Shown in pieces: positions 15,441 to 24,729 of a DNA stretch of 33,099 nt (position 1 is its first letter; each line of letters opens with the position of its first letter). The notes below the pieces were generated by a model. It saw nothing but the letters and a program-made list of their open reading frames with translations. It had not been told where the DNA came from and made no database searches. The stretch lies in the NCBI GenBank assembly GCA_025454075.1, contig JALOPD010000010.1:1-33099 (forward strand), in the 5' to 3' direction. A program made the translations under genes and the position numbers. The stretch is from Desulfobacterales bacterium. Its GTDB lineage: Bacteria; Desulfobacterota; Desulfobacteria; Desulfobacterales; UBA2174_A.

Positions 15441-18400
15441 TCAGGAGCGGCCCTTGGCCGCCAGCATGCGCTGATGGAGGCGCTCGGCCCTGAGCATGAA
15501 CGTTTCAAGCTTGGCGGTGATCAGCTGCGGGAACGGGGAGCCGTCGGTCTCGATCGCCAGGAAGGGCAGTTCGTCGATGTCGCTGAGAATCGCCCGCAGC
15601 GTGGGGTTGGTCGGGTCGGTCGCCAGTTTCTCCCGGGCGGTCATGGTTTCGCTGAGAATCGCCTCCGACAGGCGGTTCGGCATGCATCCGAACGGCCCGA
15701 TGGCGATGACCCCGCAGGTGTGGTGGATGATTTCGGTGAGAGCCCCCCCCACGGTCAGGACGGCTTCGCCCTGCAGCGCGGCGGAAAGGTGCGGGCTGGC
15801 GTTTTCAATCACGGCGGCCACGTCCGTGCCCGTGGCCTGGACCAGGCCGGAGCGCGCCAGGATCGACTTGATCTGCTTCTCGTAGCGGTCCTGGAAGAAG
15901 TTCCGCAGCCTGAGCTTGAACATCTGCATGGCGGGCAAGGGGCTCTGGTTGTGCCCCTTTTTCACCATGTAGTTGCAGTAGTGCACCCATTCGGCCACCG
16001 GCGCGCACACGGTCGCAAACCCCTTCTCCGCCAGCCGCTCCGTCAGGTGCTGGCGGGAGAGCGCGTCGCGGCGGACAAAGATTTCGCCGGTCAGGCTGAC
16101 GGTGGGGACCGCGGACGTCGGCCGCTTGAGGGGGATGCGGCGCAGCCGGCCGGCGCAGGCGGCCAGGCGATCCTTCAGGACCTTGAAATCCGCCCGCTCC
16201 ATGGCATCCAGGGTGTCCGCCCACTGCTCCTCGAACACGGCCATGGCGGCCGGGGGATCGACGGAATTCGCCAGCAGCATCGAGCGGATGTCCTCCATGA
16301 CGTCGGAGACGATCACCGCCCACCAGGCGTAGCGCTCGAAATTCTTGTCCATGCCGACGTAGGAATTGTCGGACGAGAGCGCCAGCAGGGCCACGTTGGG
16401 AATCTGCAGGCGACGCACCAGGTCTTCCATGTAGATGTAGTACTGGCCGAAGCGGCAGGGGCCGGCGCCGGTAAACATGAAGTAGACCAGGACTTCGTCC
16501 GGCCGCTTGCCGTTGCGGATGTAGCTGAGCAGTGTGCCCGTGGTCAGGATGAGCGGCAGGCACTCCTTGCAGGAGGTGTTGGCGCGGCCGAGCTTCAGGA
16601 TGGCCTCGTCGTTTTCGCGGCCGGCCTGGGCGTGCAACCCGTAGCCCTTCAGGACGGCGACGAGGGCCTCGGTGCCGAGCTTGCCCATGGAGGGGATCAG
16701 CACCGTGACCCGCGGGTCGGTCATGGGCAGGGACTCCCCGGAGGAGGTCAACACCCGCGCCTTGCCGCCGTCCAGGATCGTGCGGGCCGGGGCGAAGGCG
16801 GCGGGGCGGGTCGCGATCCGCCGCTGGGCCGTCAGCTGGCGGTAGGCCTTGACGATGTCGAGAAACGCCTCCACGCGGGTTTCGAGGCCGGCGTCCGCCG
16901 TGTGGCTGTCCAGCTCCAGGGTCAGGGACGGCTTGCGCCCCATGATGTCCCGAAAGTAGCTGATGACGAAGGAGTCCGGGCCGCACGAGAAGTTGGTGAT
17001 GTAGGTTCCGAACAGCTGGGGGTGTTTTTCCACAATGCGGGCGGCCCTCATGAGCAGCTGGCCCATGCCCCAGTACATGTGCCGTTTGGAGCGCTCCTGC
17101 TTGAGGTCCAGGAAGTCGAGCGGCATCACCGCGATGCCGCGCGAGGCGAACTTGCGGGGGATGCCCATGTGGGCCTCTTCGGCAAACCCGTTATAGGGGC
17201 GCGAGAAGACGACCACCCCGAACGTCTCCGGGTCCGCCTCGAGTTCGGCCAGCATGCGGCGGCCGGCCGCGCGCATCGCATCGAAGCAGTCGTGCTGCCG
17301 CTGCAGGGCGACGGCAAAGGCCTCCCGCGCCGCCCGGCGGCCGACCCCCATCCGGCGGGCGGCCTCCAGCAGCGGTTCTTCGGCGCTGGCGATGCCTCGG
17401 GAGAGCTCGATCAGCGGCGTTATCAGGCGGGTGCCGCGCCGGCTGAGCCGGTCGAGCGCGCTGCGGAAGGCGGTCTGAAGGTAATACGTCTCCCCTTGAA
17501 CCAGGGGGCATACCTGGGACTGTTTGCTGTTCTTGTCGTCCAGATTCGGCACGGCCTTGAAGTGCGGCAGGAAGATGAAGTCGGGGGGAGGATCGGACTT
17601 GAGCAGCGTGTCAAAGAACCCATGGGCCAGCTCCACCGGGTAGCAGAAGGAGGCGCCGCGCTGGTCGATGCCCTCCTGGGTCGGGAGGTCCGGCAGGACG
17701 ACGTCGAAGCCCAGCCGGTCGAAGAACTGCGAGTAGAGCGGGTAAAAGGTGTTGACGAGGAAGCTCCGGTTCATTCCGACGCGGCCCCGTCCGGCGGGCG
17801 CGGCCGGCGCGGCCGGCGGCACGCCGTGGATGTTGAAAACGAGCTTCTGGCGCAGGCTCACCAGGTCGAGCCGCTCGATGTCGTAGCTCACGTTGCGGCG
17901 GATGTTGTAGTAGCGGTTGCAGGCCCCGCCGAAGGGGTGTTTGCCGCCCTCCACTTCGATGACATGGATCGGGCAGCGGCGGTCGCATTTTTCCTTTCCG
18001 CCCCGGCAGGTGAACGTCTTGCCGTAGACCACCTCCCGGCCGGCCAGGGCTTCGAGATCGAAGCGCGCCGCAGGCATCAGGCCGCTGTCGATCCGTTTTT
18101 TGATCTCCAGGGCGACGCCGAAGGCCCCCATCAGCCCGGGCTCCGGCGGCACGATGATCGGTTTGCCCACCAGCGCCGCCATGGCGAGCGGCACGGCGGG
18201 GTTGTAGCACACGCCGCCCTGCATGAAGACCTTTTCGCCCACCGGCCGGTTGCCCTTGACGCGGTTTGCGTAGTTCATGCCGATCGAGTACACCAAGCCG
18301 GCCACGATGTCCTCGTGCGGCACGCCCTCGTGGATCGCATTCTTGATGTCGGAGGAGATGAAGGCGGCGCACTGGTCGTTGAAGTTGGGCGGCCGGCGGC

Positions 18401-19808
18401 CTTTCAACGCGACCCCGGCGATGTCCTCCATAGGCAGCCCCAGGGTCTCGAGGGCCGACTCCTCCAGAAACGAACCGGTCCCGGCCGAGCAGGCCTCGTT
18501 CATGGCGTAGTCGGAAGGCACCGAGTTGGTGATGTAGGTGTATTTGGCGTCCTGACCGCCGATTTCGAAAATGGTGTCCACGCGGGGGTCGAAATGGACC
18601 GCCGCCGTGGCGTGGGCGATGATCTCGTTGATGACGCCGTCGGTCAACGCGTGCAGCCCCGCGATCTGCCGGCCCGATCCGGTCACGCCCAGGCCGATGA
18701 TGTCGATCGCCCGCGGGTCCACCTGCTGCCGCACCTGGTCGAGGGTCGAGCGGTAGCACTGACGGGAGGCGCCCACCGGGTCGCCGTTGGTGCGCAGGTA
18801 GGCCGATGCCAGCAGCGCGCCGTCGGAGCGGCGCAGCAGGACGGACTTGGTGGTGGTCGAGCCGACGTCGAGGCCCAGCAGGCAGACATCCCCCGGCTGG
18901 ATGGCCCCGCGGCCGATGGTTTTGAATTCCACCTGAGCACGGAAATCCTCGAGCGGCGGCAGTCGGTCGAAGGCGGCCGCACCTTCGACGAAGAGGCCGT
19001 CGAATCCCGGAAAAGACGCGGTTTCGTGGGACAGCGCCCACAGGGCGGCGCCCAGGGCCTCGAAGTAGGGCGCCTGCTCGGGGACCACCAGCCCGGGGAT
19101 CTCGCGGCGCAGGTAGTCGATCATCAGGGGGTTGCGGGCCGTGCCGCCGGTGATCATGACGCTGCGTCGCTCCACCTTCTTGAGCAGTTCCAGGATCTTG
19201 TTGGCCATCATTTTGCAAAGGCCGGCGGTGACCTGGGAGCGCGGGATGCCCTTGTTGGTGGCGTGGGTGCAGTCCGATTTGCAGAACACCGAGCAGCGGC
19301 CCGAGACGTGGTGCGGCGTTTCAACCGCTGCGAACCGGACGGCGTCCTCCAGACCGACGTTCATGCGCCGCAGCTGCTGCAGGAAGAACTCTCCGGTGCC
19401 GGAGGCGCATTTGTTGCCGGTGACCACGTTGGCGATGCGGCCGGCACGATCCAGCACATAGACCATGAAGGTCTCCCCGCCGGCGGAGACCACGGCCGGG
19501 CAGTCCGTGCCGGCGGGCTTCACGAACGGGTAGGCGTATTCCACCGCTTCGGGCTCCGGGATGGAGGTCAGGTTGACGAATTTCCTGAACTTGCGTCCGG
19601 TGGCGGCAATCCGGTCGAAGGATCGGACGTCGACGCCCTCCAGGGCCCGGTGCAGGGTGCGTTTGGGGTTGCCTTCGTGGACGTGCAGGGAATGGGCGAC
19701 GATGCGGGGCGTACCGCCCCCGTCGGCTTGCGGATCCAGCTCGACGTGCACCATGGAGACGGTCGATGCCCCGAGACACAGGCCCAGCGATCGGAGAGGT
19801 TTGGCCAT
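15441..19808 (-). CDS. Giant acyl-CoA dehydratase activase fusion (two BadF/BcrA-type ATPase domains, DUF2229, dehydratase-like C-terminus)
   Basis: A 1455-residue protein. Residues ~7-265 form a first ASKHA ATPase domain with cysteine motif NKCASGTG (Cys134) and a cluster of Cys172/176/180; its nucleotide loop is degenerate (GLCLGAST). Residues ~308-575 form a second, canonical domain with GLDVGSTTTK (312-321), EACSAGTG (Cys440) and QCAAF (Cys480); these cysteines should hold the intersubunit [4Fe-4S] cluster, as in HgdC. CRGGKEKCDRRC (601-612) adds three cysteines. From ~679 (MNRSFLVNTFYPLYSQFF) comes a DUF2229-like domain, then an HgdB-like region with NFSCGPDS, TSCKECLPL and GAGPCRFG. Such activases perform ATP-driven low-potential electron transfer to a 2-hydroxyacyl-CoA dehydratase or double-cubane protein. 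No separate dehydratase subunits are nearby, so the acceptor may be the C-terminal region itself (inference). Confidence 0.9.
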   Translation of the reverse strand: MAKPLRSLGLCLGASTVSMVHVELDPQADGGGTPRIVAHSLHVHEGNPKRTLHRALEGVDVRSFDRIAATGRKFRKFVNLTSIPEPEAVEYAYPFVKPAGTDCPAVVSAGGETFMVYVLDRAGRIANVVTGNKCASGTGEFFLQQLRRMNVGLEDAVRFAAVETPHHVSGRCSVFCKSDCTHATNKGIPRSQVTAGLCKMMANKILELLKKVERRSVMITGGTARNPLMIDYLRREIPGLVVPEQAPYFEALGAALWALSHETASFPGFDGLFVEGAAAFDRLPPLEDFRAQVEFKTIGRGAIQPGDVCLLGLDVGSTTTKSVLLRRSDGALLASAYLRTNGDPVGASRQCYRSTLDQVRQQVDPRAIDIIGLGVTGSGRQIAGLHALTDGVINEIIAHATAAVHFDPRVDTIFEIGGQDAKYTYITNSVPSDYAMNEACSAGTGSFLEESALETLGLPMEDIAGVALKGRRPPNFNDQCAAFISSDIKNAIHEGVPHEDIVAGLVYSIGMNYANRVKGNRPVGEKVFMQGGVCYNPAVPLAMAALVGKPIIVPPEPGLMGAFGVALEIKKRIDSGLMPAARFDLEALAGREVVYGKTFTCRGGKEKCDRRCPIHVIEVEGGKHPFGGACNRYYNIRRNVSYDIERLDLVSLRQKLVFNIHGVPPAAPAAPAGRGRVGMNRSFLVNTFYPLYSQFFDRLGFDVVLPDLPTQEGIDQRGASFCYPVELAHGFFDTLLKSDPPPDFIFLPHFKAVPNLDDKNSKQSQVCPLVQGETYYLQTAFRSALDRLSRRGTRLITPLIELSRGIASAEEPLLEAARRMGVGRRAAREAFAVALQRQHDCFDAMRAAGRRMLAELEADPETFGVVVFSRPYNGFAEEAHMGIPRKFASRGIAVMPLDFLDLKQERSKRHMYWGMGQLLMRAARIVEKHPQLFGTYITNFSCGPDSFVISYFRDIMGRKPSLTLELDSHTADAGLETRVEAFLDIVKAYRQLTAQRRIATRPAAFAPARTILDGGKARVLTSSGESLPMTDPRVTVLIPSMGKLGTEALVAVLKGYGLHAQAGRENDEAILKLGRANTSCKECLPLILTTGTLLSYIRNGKRPDEVLVYFMFTGAGPCRFGQYYIYMEDLVRRLQIPNVALLALSSDNSYVGMDKNFERYAWWAVIVSDVMEDIRSMLLANSVDPPAAMAVFEEQWADTLDAMERADFKVLKDRLAACAGRLRRIPLKRPTSAVPTVSLTGEIFVRRDALSRQHLTERLAEKGFATVCAPVAEWVHYCNYMVKKGHNQSPLPAMQMFKLRLRNFFQDRYEKQIKSILARSGLVQATGTDVAAVIENASPHLSAALQGEAVLTVGGALTEIIHHTCGVIAIGPFGCMPNRLSEAILSETMTAREKLATDPTNPTLRAILSDIDELPFLAIETDGSPFPQLITAKLETFMLRAERLHQRMLAAKGRS

Positions 19809-20022
19809 AAAAATACCTGCCTCGCGTCAGCGGTTTTTTCTCGTTTTGGTGTGCCGGGTCAGGCGGTGATTCCGGGCGCTTTTCCCCTGAACGAACATAA
19901 AAGAAAAGTGGATTGGCGGAATTTCGGTTCCAGATAGTCATAATGCAAAACCACGCATCTGGCAAGGGAGGAGCTTCCGCGGCAGTTTGAAGGAATTTCA
20001 GTTTGTTCGAGGCGGGTCCCGC

Positions 20023-21513
20023 TCAGTAACCGCGGGCCGTCCCGGAGCGGTTCTCCCGGGCGGCATCCTCGGGGTCGATGCGCCAGGTCACCAGCGGCGA
20101 CAGGGCATACAGCAGCATGCAAAACAGGAAGAGATAGCCGTAATAGGGCGTGAACGCCGCAATGAGAACCAGTACCGTCGCTCTGCCGAACCAGGGGTGG
20201 CGGCTCATGAAGCGGCCTATGTGCAGGTAGCGGACCGGGTAGAGGTTCATGGCGACGGCCGACGCGATCATCATTCCGAGCGAAACGGCCCCCCAGAACG
20301 GGACCGATGTCGAGTTCTCGACCAAGGTCTGGCTGAGGATAATCATGGGCGCCACCACCAGGAGCGCTGCGGCCGGCGTGGGCATGCCCTTGAAAAACCC
20401 GGGGATCGGGTGCTTGTCGATGGTGAAGTACACCAGGCGCAGGATCCCTGCCACGGCATAAATTACCGCCGCCCAGTTGTACGGCAGGCGTTGGATCAGG
20501 GGGTCGTCGATATCGGAGATGAGAAAATAAAAAATCCAGGCCGGAGCGATGCAGAAGCTGACCGCATCGGAAATGTCGTCGAGCAGCCCCCCCAGGCTGA
20601 CGGCCTTCGGTTTGATTTCATCCCCGGGCAGCGGTTCGGTCAACCCCAGCCGGCGGGCGACGGCACCGTCCAGTTTGTCGAAAAGAGCCGCCCCGATCAG
20701 GAACAACGAGGCCTCCCGCAGGCGGTCCTGGTAGGCGAAAAATATCGCCAGCAGCCCCATCATGGCGTTCATGACCGTCAGGGCGTTGGGGAAAAAGGCC
20801 AGAATCTTCCGGCGCAGGCGTTCGTTCCCGAGGCAGAGCTCGTTGAGGCACAACGTCCCGTATTTGCGGATATAGCCCGCGATGGAGGCGAAGTTGATGA
20901 TGAAGAAAACGATTTCGATGAAAAACAGGGTTCGCAGCGGGGCTTCCCCCAACTGGGCGATCCAGCGGTAGACCACCGACGGGGGACCGTTCGGTATGTA
21001 GAACGCATAGGCGTAGAGCAGGGCGCCGACGGGCGCGGCCACAATGGTTCTCAGCCGGGTGAACTCCCGGTATTCGAGTTCCGGGTCGTAGCGCAGAGCA
21101 ATGGCGCGCATGAAATGGGCGAAGTTGTCCCGCACCAGGACGGTGATGGCGAGAAACAGCACCAGAATGGCATGCAGCAGTTCGGCTTTTTTCGGGTCCG
21201 GCAGCACGTAGTGCAGGCGCCACATGCAGCCGACGGCCACCAGGGGGAAAATGATGGAGTAGTTGAGCTTGTCGAGGATGCGGTCGGCCAGTTGGGCCAT
21301 CTGGGGATGGGGGTAGTAGCGGGCCGCAAACCAGCCGTCGATCAGGTCGAAGGTCATGGCGATAAACAGCAGAAGCACCCCTATCATGTAAACGACGGGG
21401 TTCTGGTTCCACATCACGGCCACGGCGCACAGCATGCCGCCGAAGACGAGCGGCAGGCGCCCGTAAACCAGAACCGCCGTGATGCGCTGGGACAGTCTCC
21501 CGCTATCCGCCAT
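20023..21513 (-). CDS. Membrane protein with two CDP-alcohol phosphatidyltransferase domains
   Basis: A 496-residue integral membrane protein. The first CDP-alcohol phosphotransferase motif lies at 56-81 (FDLIDGWFAAR with Asp56 and Asp59, later LADRILD with Asp77 and Asp81) and deviates slightly: an extra residue before the Arg and Ala in place of Gly. The second lies at 279-316 (DKLDGAVARR then GGLLDDISD) and is canonical, preceded by FPNALTVMNAMMGLLAI as in phosphatidylserine synthase PssA. It therefore probably makes a phospholipid from CDP-diacylglycerol; the alcohol cannot be fixed from sequence. Fusion of two such domains is unusual. A GTG at 21570 would extend the frame but overlaps the -10 box of a strong promoter, so I chose the ATG at 21513. 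Confidence 0.85.
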   Translation of the reverse strand: MADSGRLSQRITAVLVYGRLPLVFGGMLCAVAVMWNQNPVVYMIGVLLLFIAMTFDLIDGWFAARYYPHPQMAQLADRILDKLNYSIIFPLVAVGCMWRLHYVLPDPKKAELLHAILVLFLAITVLVRDNFAHFMRAIALRYDPELEYREFTRLRTIVAAPVGALLYAYAFYIPNGPPSVVYRWIAQLGEAPLRTLFFIEIVFFIINFASIAGYIRKYGTLCLNELCLGNERLRRKILAFFPNALTVMNAMMGLLAIFFAYQDRLREASLFLIGAALFDKLDGAVARRLGLTEPLPGDEIKPKAVSLGGLLDDISDAVSFCIAPAWIFYFLISDIDDPLIQRLPYNWAAVIYAVAGILRLVYFTIDKHPIPGFFKGMPTPAAALLVVAPMIILSQTLVENSTSVPFWGAVSLGMMIASAVAMNLYPVRYLHIGRFMSRHPWFGRATVLVLIAAFTPYYGYLFLFCMLLYALSPLVTWRIDPEDAARENRSGTARGY

Positions 21514-21569
21514 GCCGGCACCCGTCCGCTGAGGTTCCCCGCAAATGAGGGGCTGTGAACACGGCCTCA

Positions 21570-21598
21570 CTTATAGGGAGTCGACGGCTTGAAGTCAA
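21570..21598 (-). promoter_or_regulatory. Promoter of the double CDP-alcohol phosphatidyltransferase gene
   Basis: On the minus strand TTGACT (21593-21598), 17 bp, TATAAG (21570-21575), both five-of-six matches. The leader to the ATG at 21513 is about 50 nt. It supports the downstream start codon. Confidence 0.6.
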
Positions 21599-21701
21599 GG
21601 ATTCGTCGCGCCAACCGTGCGGGTTCGGTGTTGTGATTGGGCGCGGAATCGGTTAAGGATACCCACCGTTCAGCGCGAAGCGAAGCCGTTGCCGTGGGTT
21701 T

Positions 21702-23273
21702 ATGCATTCATCCGTCTATAAAAAAGTAGGGATTGCCTCCGCGGTGATGATGGCCTCCGTTTTCCTGAGCCGGGTGGTCGGCCTGCTGAGGGAGATGGCC
21801 ATCGCCTACATGGCCGGCGCCGGCAAGGAGGTCGATGCCTACCAGATCGCTTTCATCCTGCCGGAGATCCTGAACCACGTCGTGGCCACCGGCTTTCTGT
21901 CGGTGACCTTCATCCCCCTCTTCACGCGCCGCCTCGTCCGCAGCACGGAGGCCGAGGCCTGGCGGGTGTTTTCCATCGTCCTGTGCGTGTTCGGAAGCCT
22001 CGCGCTGGGGGTGGTCGCCGTTTCCATGGCGCTCGCCCCGCAGCTGGTGGCCTTGGCGGCGCCGGGCCTGGAAGAGCCGGAGACGCTGGCCGCGGCCGTG
22101 CGCATGACGCGCATCATTCTGCCGGCGCAGTTTTTCTTTTTTGCCGGCGGGCTGCTGATGGCCGTGCAGTTTGCGCGGGAGCGTTTTTTCCTCCCCGCCC
22201 TGGCGCCCCTGATCTACAACCTCGGGATCATCGCCGGCGGCATCCTGCTGGCGCCGTGGCTCGGGATCGAGGGGTTTGCCTGGGGCGTGCTGGCCGGGGC
22301 GGTCGGCGGAAATTTCCTGCTGCAGTGGGCGGGCGCACGCCGGTCCGGGATGCGATTTCAACCCGCCTGGCAGTGGACGCACCCGGATGTCAAAGAATAC
22401 CTGCGATTGACCGCGCCGCTCATGCTCGGGTTGACCATGACCTTCTCCACGGAGTTTTTTTTCCGGTTTTTCGGGTCCTATCTTCCCGCCGGCAGCATTG
22501 CCGTTTTGAATTTCAGCCTGCGCGTGATGCTCATCCTAGTGGGGGTCTTCGGGCAGGCGGTGGGGACGGCGTCGTTTCCCTACATGGCGCGCCTGGCGGC
22601 CGAAGACAACCTGGGCGACCTGAACCGTCTGCTGAACCGCACCCTGCGCTACCTGGCGCTGGTCATCCCGGTGGCGGCCCTGCTCATGGTGCTGAGCCCG
22701 GAGGTGGTGCGCATTCTCTTCCAGCGCGGCCGGTTCGACCCGGCGGCCGCGCGGGTGACGGCCGATGTGCTGGTGTGGTTCCTGGCCGGCGCGGTTGCCT
22801 TCGCCGCTTACACCGTGGTCGTCCGGGGTTATTTCGCGATCCGCAACACCCTCTTCCCGGCGCTCTTCGGCACCATCGCCGTTCTGGTCAGCATTCCGCT
22901 CTATCCCCTCGGCATTCGGCTGATGGGCGTGGAAGGGGTGGCGCTGGCCGTTTCGATTTCGGGGACCCTTCAGGCGGCGGCCCTTTTTGTTCTCTGGAGC
23001 CGGCGCAGCGGCAACGCCGGCCAGGGGGAGATCTTCCGTTTTTACCTCAAGATCGGTGCCGTCGGCGGCGGCATGGCTCCGGTCCTGGCGCTGATCCGGG
23101 AGGCGGCCACCGAATGGGTGGACGCCTCCAGCGTCGCCGGCAGCCTGGTCGTGTCGGCCGCGGTGGGGGGCGCCTTCATCGGGTTGATGCTGGCGGCAGG
23201 CTATGGGTTGAAAATCAGGGAAATCCAGGAGGCCGCGGAATACGTATGGGACAAGATCCGGGCGAGAGTCTGA
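21702..23273 (+). CDS. murJ: Lipid II flippase MurJ (MviN)
   Basis: A 523-residue polytopic membrane protein that flips lipid II, the peptidoglycan precursor, across the inner membrane. The N-terminus matches MurJ: SVFLSRVVGLLREMAIAYMAGAGKEVDAYQIAFILPEILN, followed by GFLSVTFIPLFTRR. About 14 hydrophobic segments are visible, and a MurJ-like block PEVVRILFQRGRFD sits about two thirds along. The length is typical. No Shine-Dalgarno is obvious before the ATG at 21702, and no clear promoter was found in the 188-bp divergent region apart from that of the opposite gene. It converges on a radical SAM gene 19 bp away. Confidence 0.95.
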   Translation: MHSSVYKKVGIASAVMMASVFLSRVVGLLREMAIAYMAGAGKEVDAYQIAFILPEILNHVVATGFLSVTFIPLFTRRLVRSTEAEAWRVFSIVLCVFGSLALGVVAVSMALAPQLVALAAPGLEEPETLAAAVRMTRIILPAQFFFFAGGLLMAVQFARERFFLPALAPLIYNLGIIAGGILLAPWLGIEGFAWGVLAGAVGGNFLLQWAGARRSGMRFQPAWQWTHPDVKEYLRLTAPLMLGLTMTFSTEFFFRFFGSYLPAGSIAVLNFSLRVMLILVGVFGQAVGTASFPYMARLAAEDNLGDLNRLLNRTLRYLALVIPVAALLMVLSPEVVRILFQRGRFDPAAARVTADVLVWFLAGAVAFAAYTVVVRGYFAIRNTLFPALFGTIAVLVSIPLYPLGIRLMGVEGVALAVSISGTLQAAALFVLWSRRSGNAGQGEIFRFYLKIGAVGGGMAPVLALIREAATEWVDASSVAGSLVVSAAVGGAFIGLMLAAGYGLKIREIQEAAEYVWDKIRARV

Positions 23274-23292
23274 AAAACCGGGCGGTCCGGAA

Positions 23293-24456
23293 TCAGATGT
23301 ACTGATCGACCATCTCCGTGATCCATCGCTCTACGCCCTGGAGGCCTTCTTTGCGCTGCACCTCGTCGATCAGGCGCTTGATTTTACGATAGGAAACCGG
23401 GTCTTGCTCCAGGTCCCGGGTCGAACGGAAAGCGCCTCCGCGGCGTCCCGCACGGTAGATCAGTCTTTCAGCGTCCGGCAGTTCCCGGTAGGCCCGCAGT
23501 ACTTCCAGCATCTTCGGCTTGTCTTCCGGGAGCTTTCCGCCCACTTCTTCGAGCAGGTTCATGATGTGGTCGCTCGTCACGGTGCTGGTGATCCCGTCCA
23601 GGTGCTCGATGAAAACCCTGATCTCCTCAGCCGCCTCGTCATCCGTCAGCAGGTGGAAAGAGCCCTCCTGCAGCTTGGCGTGCAGCGGGATGCGTGCGGG
23701 AACGCGCAGGCTGCGCAGCCGGATGAAGTGCGGGTTGATCCGGTTGAGCACGTTTGCCGTTTCGACGGCATGCTCCCGCCACATCTCCCGGCCGCCGAGG
23801 CCCGGCATGACATACTCGGAAACCTCCATCCCCGCCTCCACCAGGCGGCGTCCGGCCTCCACGTGCTGCGCGGCCGTAACGCCCTTTTTCATGAGCTTCA
23901 GCAGCGGGTCGTAGCCGGTTTCAAGCCCGATGTGGACCCGGTCGAGGCCGGCCTGGCGGATCCGTTGCAGTGCGTCCAGCGGCTTTTTCGTCACGGTGCG
24001 CGAACGCGCGTAGGTGGTCACCCGGCGGATTTCCGGAAACGTCCGGCGCAGGAAGGCGAGCGCCTCTACCAGATCCTCCGTCCGCATGATGAGATTGTCG
24101 GCGTCCTGCAGGAAGCAGGCGCCGGTGCCGTAATACAGCCAGGCGGCCACGCTGCGGTAGCTGGCGGGGTAGGATCCGCCGCTGAAGATGCGGCTGATGA
24201 CGGCGTCCGTTACGGCCCCGCCGTGACCGAGGCCCCGCGAGACATCAACGATCTCATCGGCCATCCGGCGCGCTGCCCGGATGTCTTCTTTGATCTCGTC
24301 AACCGGCCGGAGGGAGAATTTCCGACCCTTGTAGACGGGGCAGAAGAGGCACTGGTTCCAGGGGCAGTTGCGGGTGAAGCGCAGCAGCAGGCTTTGCGCC
24401 TCGTTGGGCGGCCGTATCGGCCCCTGTTCGAATTGGAGGGGGTGGTGGTTCATCAC
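23293..24456 (-). CDS. Radical SAM protein with CX4CX2C cluster motif
   Basis: A 387-residue radical SAM enzyme. The cluster motif near the N-terminus is RNCPWNQCLFC, with Cys31, Cys36 and Cys39: four residues between the first two cysteines rather than three, as in a group of bacterial HemN/Elp3-like radical SAM proteins with CPWNxC. Barrel elements follow: IRRVTTYARSRTV, LDRVHIGLETGYDPLLKLMKKGV (glutamate of the SAM-binding region) and GMEVSEYVMPGLGG. Many proteins of this type use the same HIGLETGYD phrase. No accessory cluster motif is visible, and the substrate is unknown. It lies 51 bp downstream of the small zinc-ribbon gene on the same strand. Confidence 0.9.
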   Translation of the reverse strand: MMNHHPLQFEQGPIRPPNEAQSLLLRFTRNCPWNQCLFCPVYKGRKFSLRPVDEIKEDIRAARRMADEIVDVSRGLGHGGAVTDAVISRIFSGGSYPASYRSVAAWLYYGTGACFLQDADNLIMRTEDLVEALAFLRRTFPEIRRVTTYARSRTVTKKPLDALQRIRQAGLDRVHIGLETGYDPLLKLMKKGVTAAQHVEAGRRLVEAGMEVSEYVMPGLGGREMWREHAVETANVLNRINPHFIRLRSLRVPARIPLHAKLQEGSFHLLTDDEAAEEIRVFIEHLDGITSTVTSDHIMNLLEEVGGKLPEDKPKMLEVLRAYRELPDAERLIYRAGRRGGAFRSTRDLEQDPVSYRKIKRLIDEVQRKEGLQGVERWITEMVDQYI

Positions 24457-24507
24457 GAATGAAGCTGGAAAAAGATCAGGCGGGCGGTTCGGCCGCCCAC
24501 CTGGTTC

Positions 24508-24729
24508 CTACTTGATGGGGCCCGGCTGGCAGAGATGGCCCGACTCCATAGCCACCCGCCCGCACCCGCCGCAGACATACTTCATGGCGGACAATTTGTC
24601 CTTGCAAACGTGTTTGGGGTCCACTGCCGGGGCACCGCAAAACGTGCATTTGGCCTTGTCGCCGCACGGGTTGCACAGGTGACCCGGTTCGTTCGCCACC
24701 GCACCACAGCTTTTGCACGTATATGCCAT
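24508..24729 (-). CDS. Small protein with several zinc-ribbon-like CxxC motifs, function unknown
   Basis: A 73-residue cysteine-rich protein. CxxC-type pairs repeat along the chain: CKSC, CNPC, CTFC and CGGC, with two additional single cysteines in HVCKD and HLCQP, and His-Leu-Cys or His-Val-Cys following each pair at similar spacing. This makes two to three treble-clef or ribbon-like zinc knuckles (or possibly Fe-S ligands). AAGGAGG lies 6 bases before the ATG at 24729, so translation should be efficient. It has no membrane segment or signal peptide. It sits between the AsmA-like and radical SAM genes on the same strand. I know of no function for it. Confidence 0.85.
   Translation of the reverse strand: MAYTCKSCGAVANEPGHLCNPCGDKAKCTFCGAPAVDPKHVCKDKLSAMKYVCGGCGRVAMESGHLCQPGPIK

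Noticed and set aside
14886..19937. A 1683-codon open frame on the plus strand opposite the activase
   Set aside because: It is antisense to a gene with clear domains and is rich in Arg, Gly, His and Gln. It results from high third-position GC; no recognisable domain or start signal.
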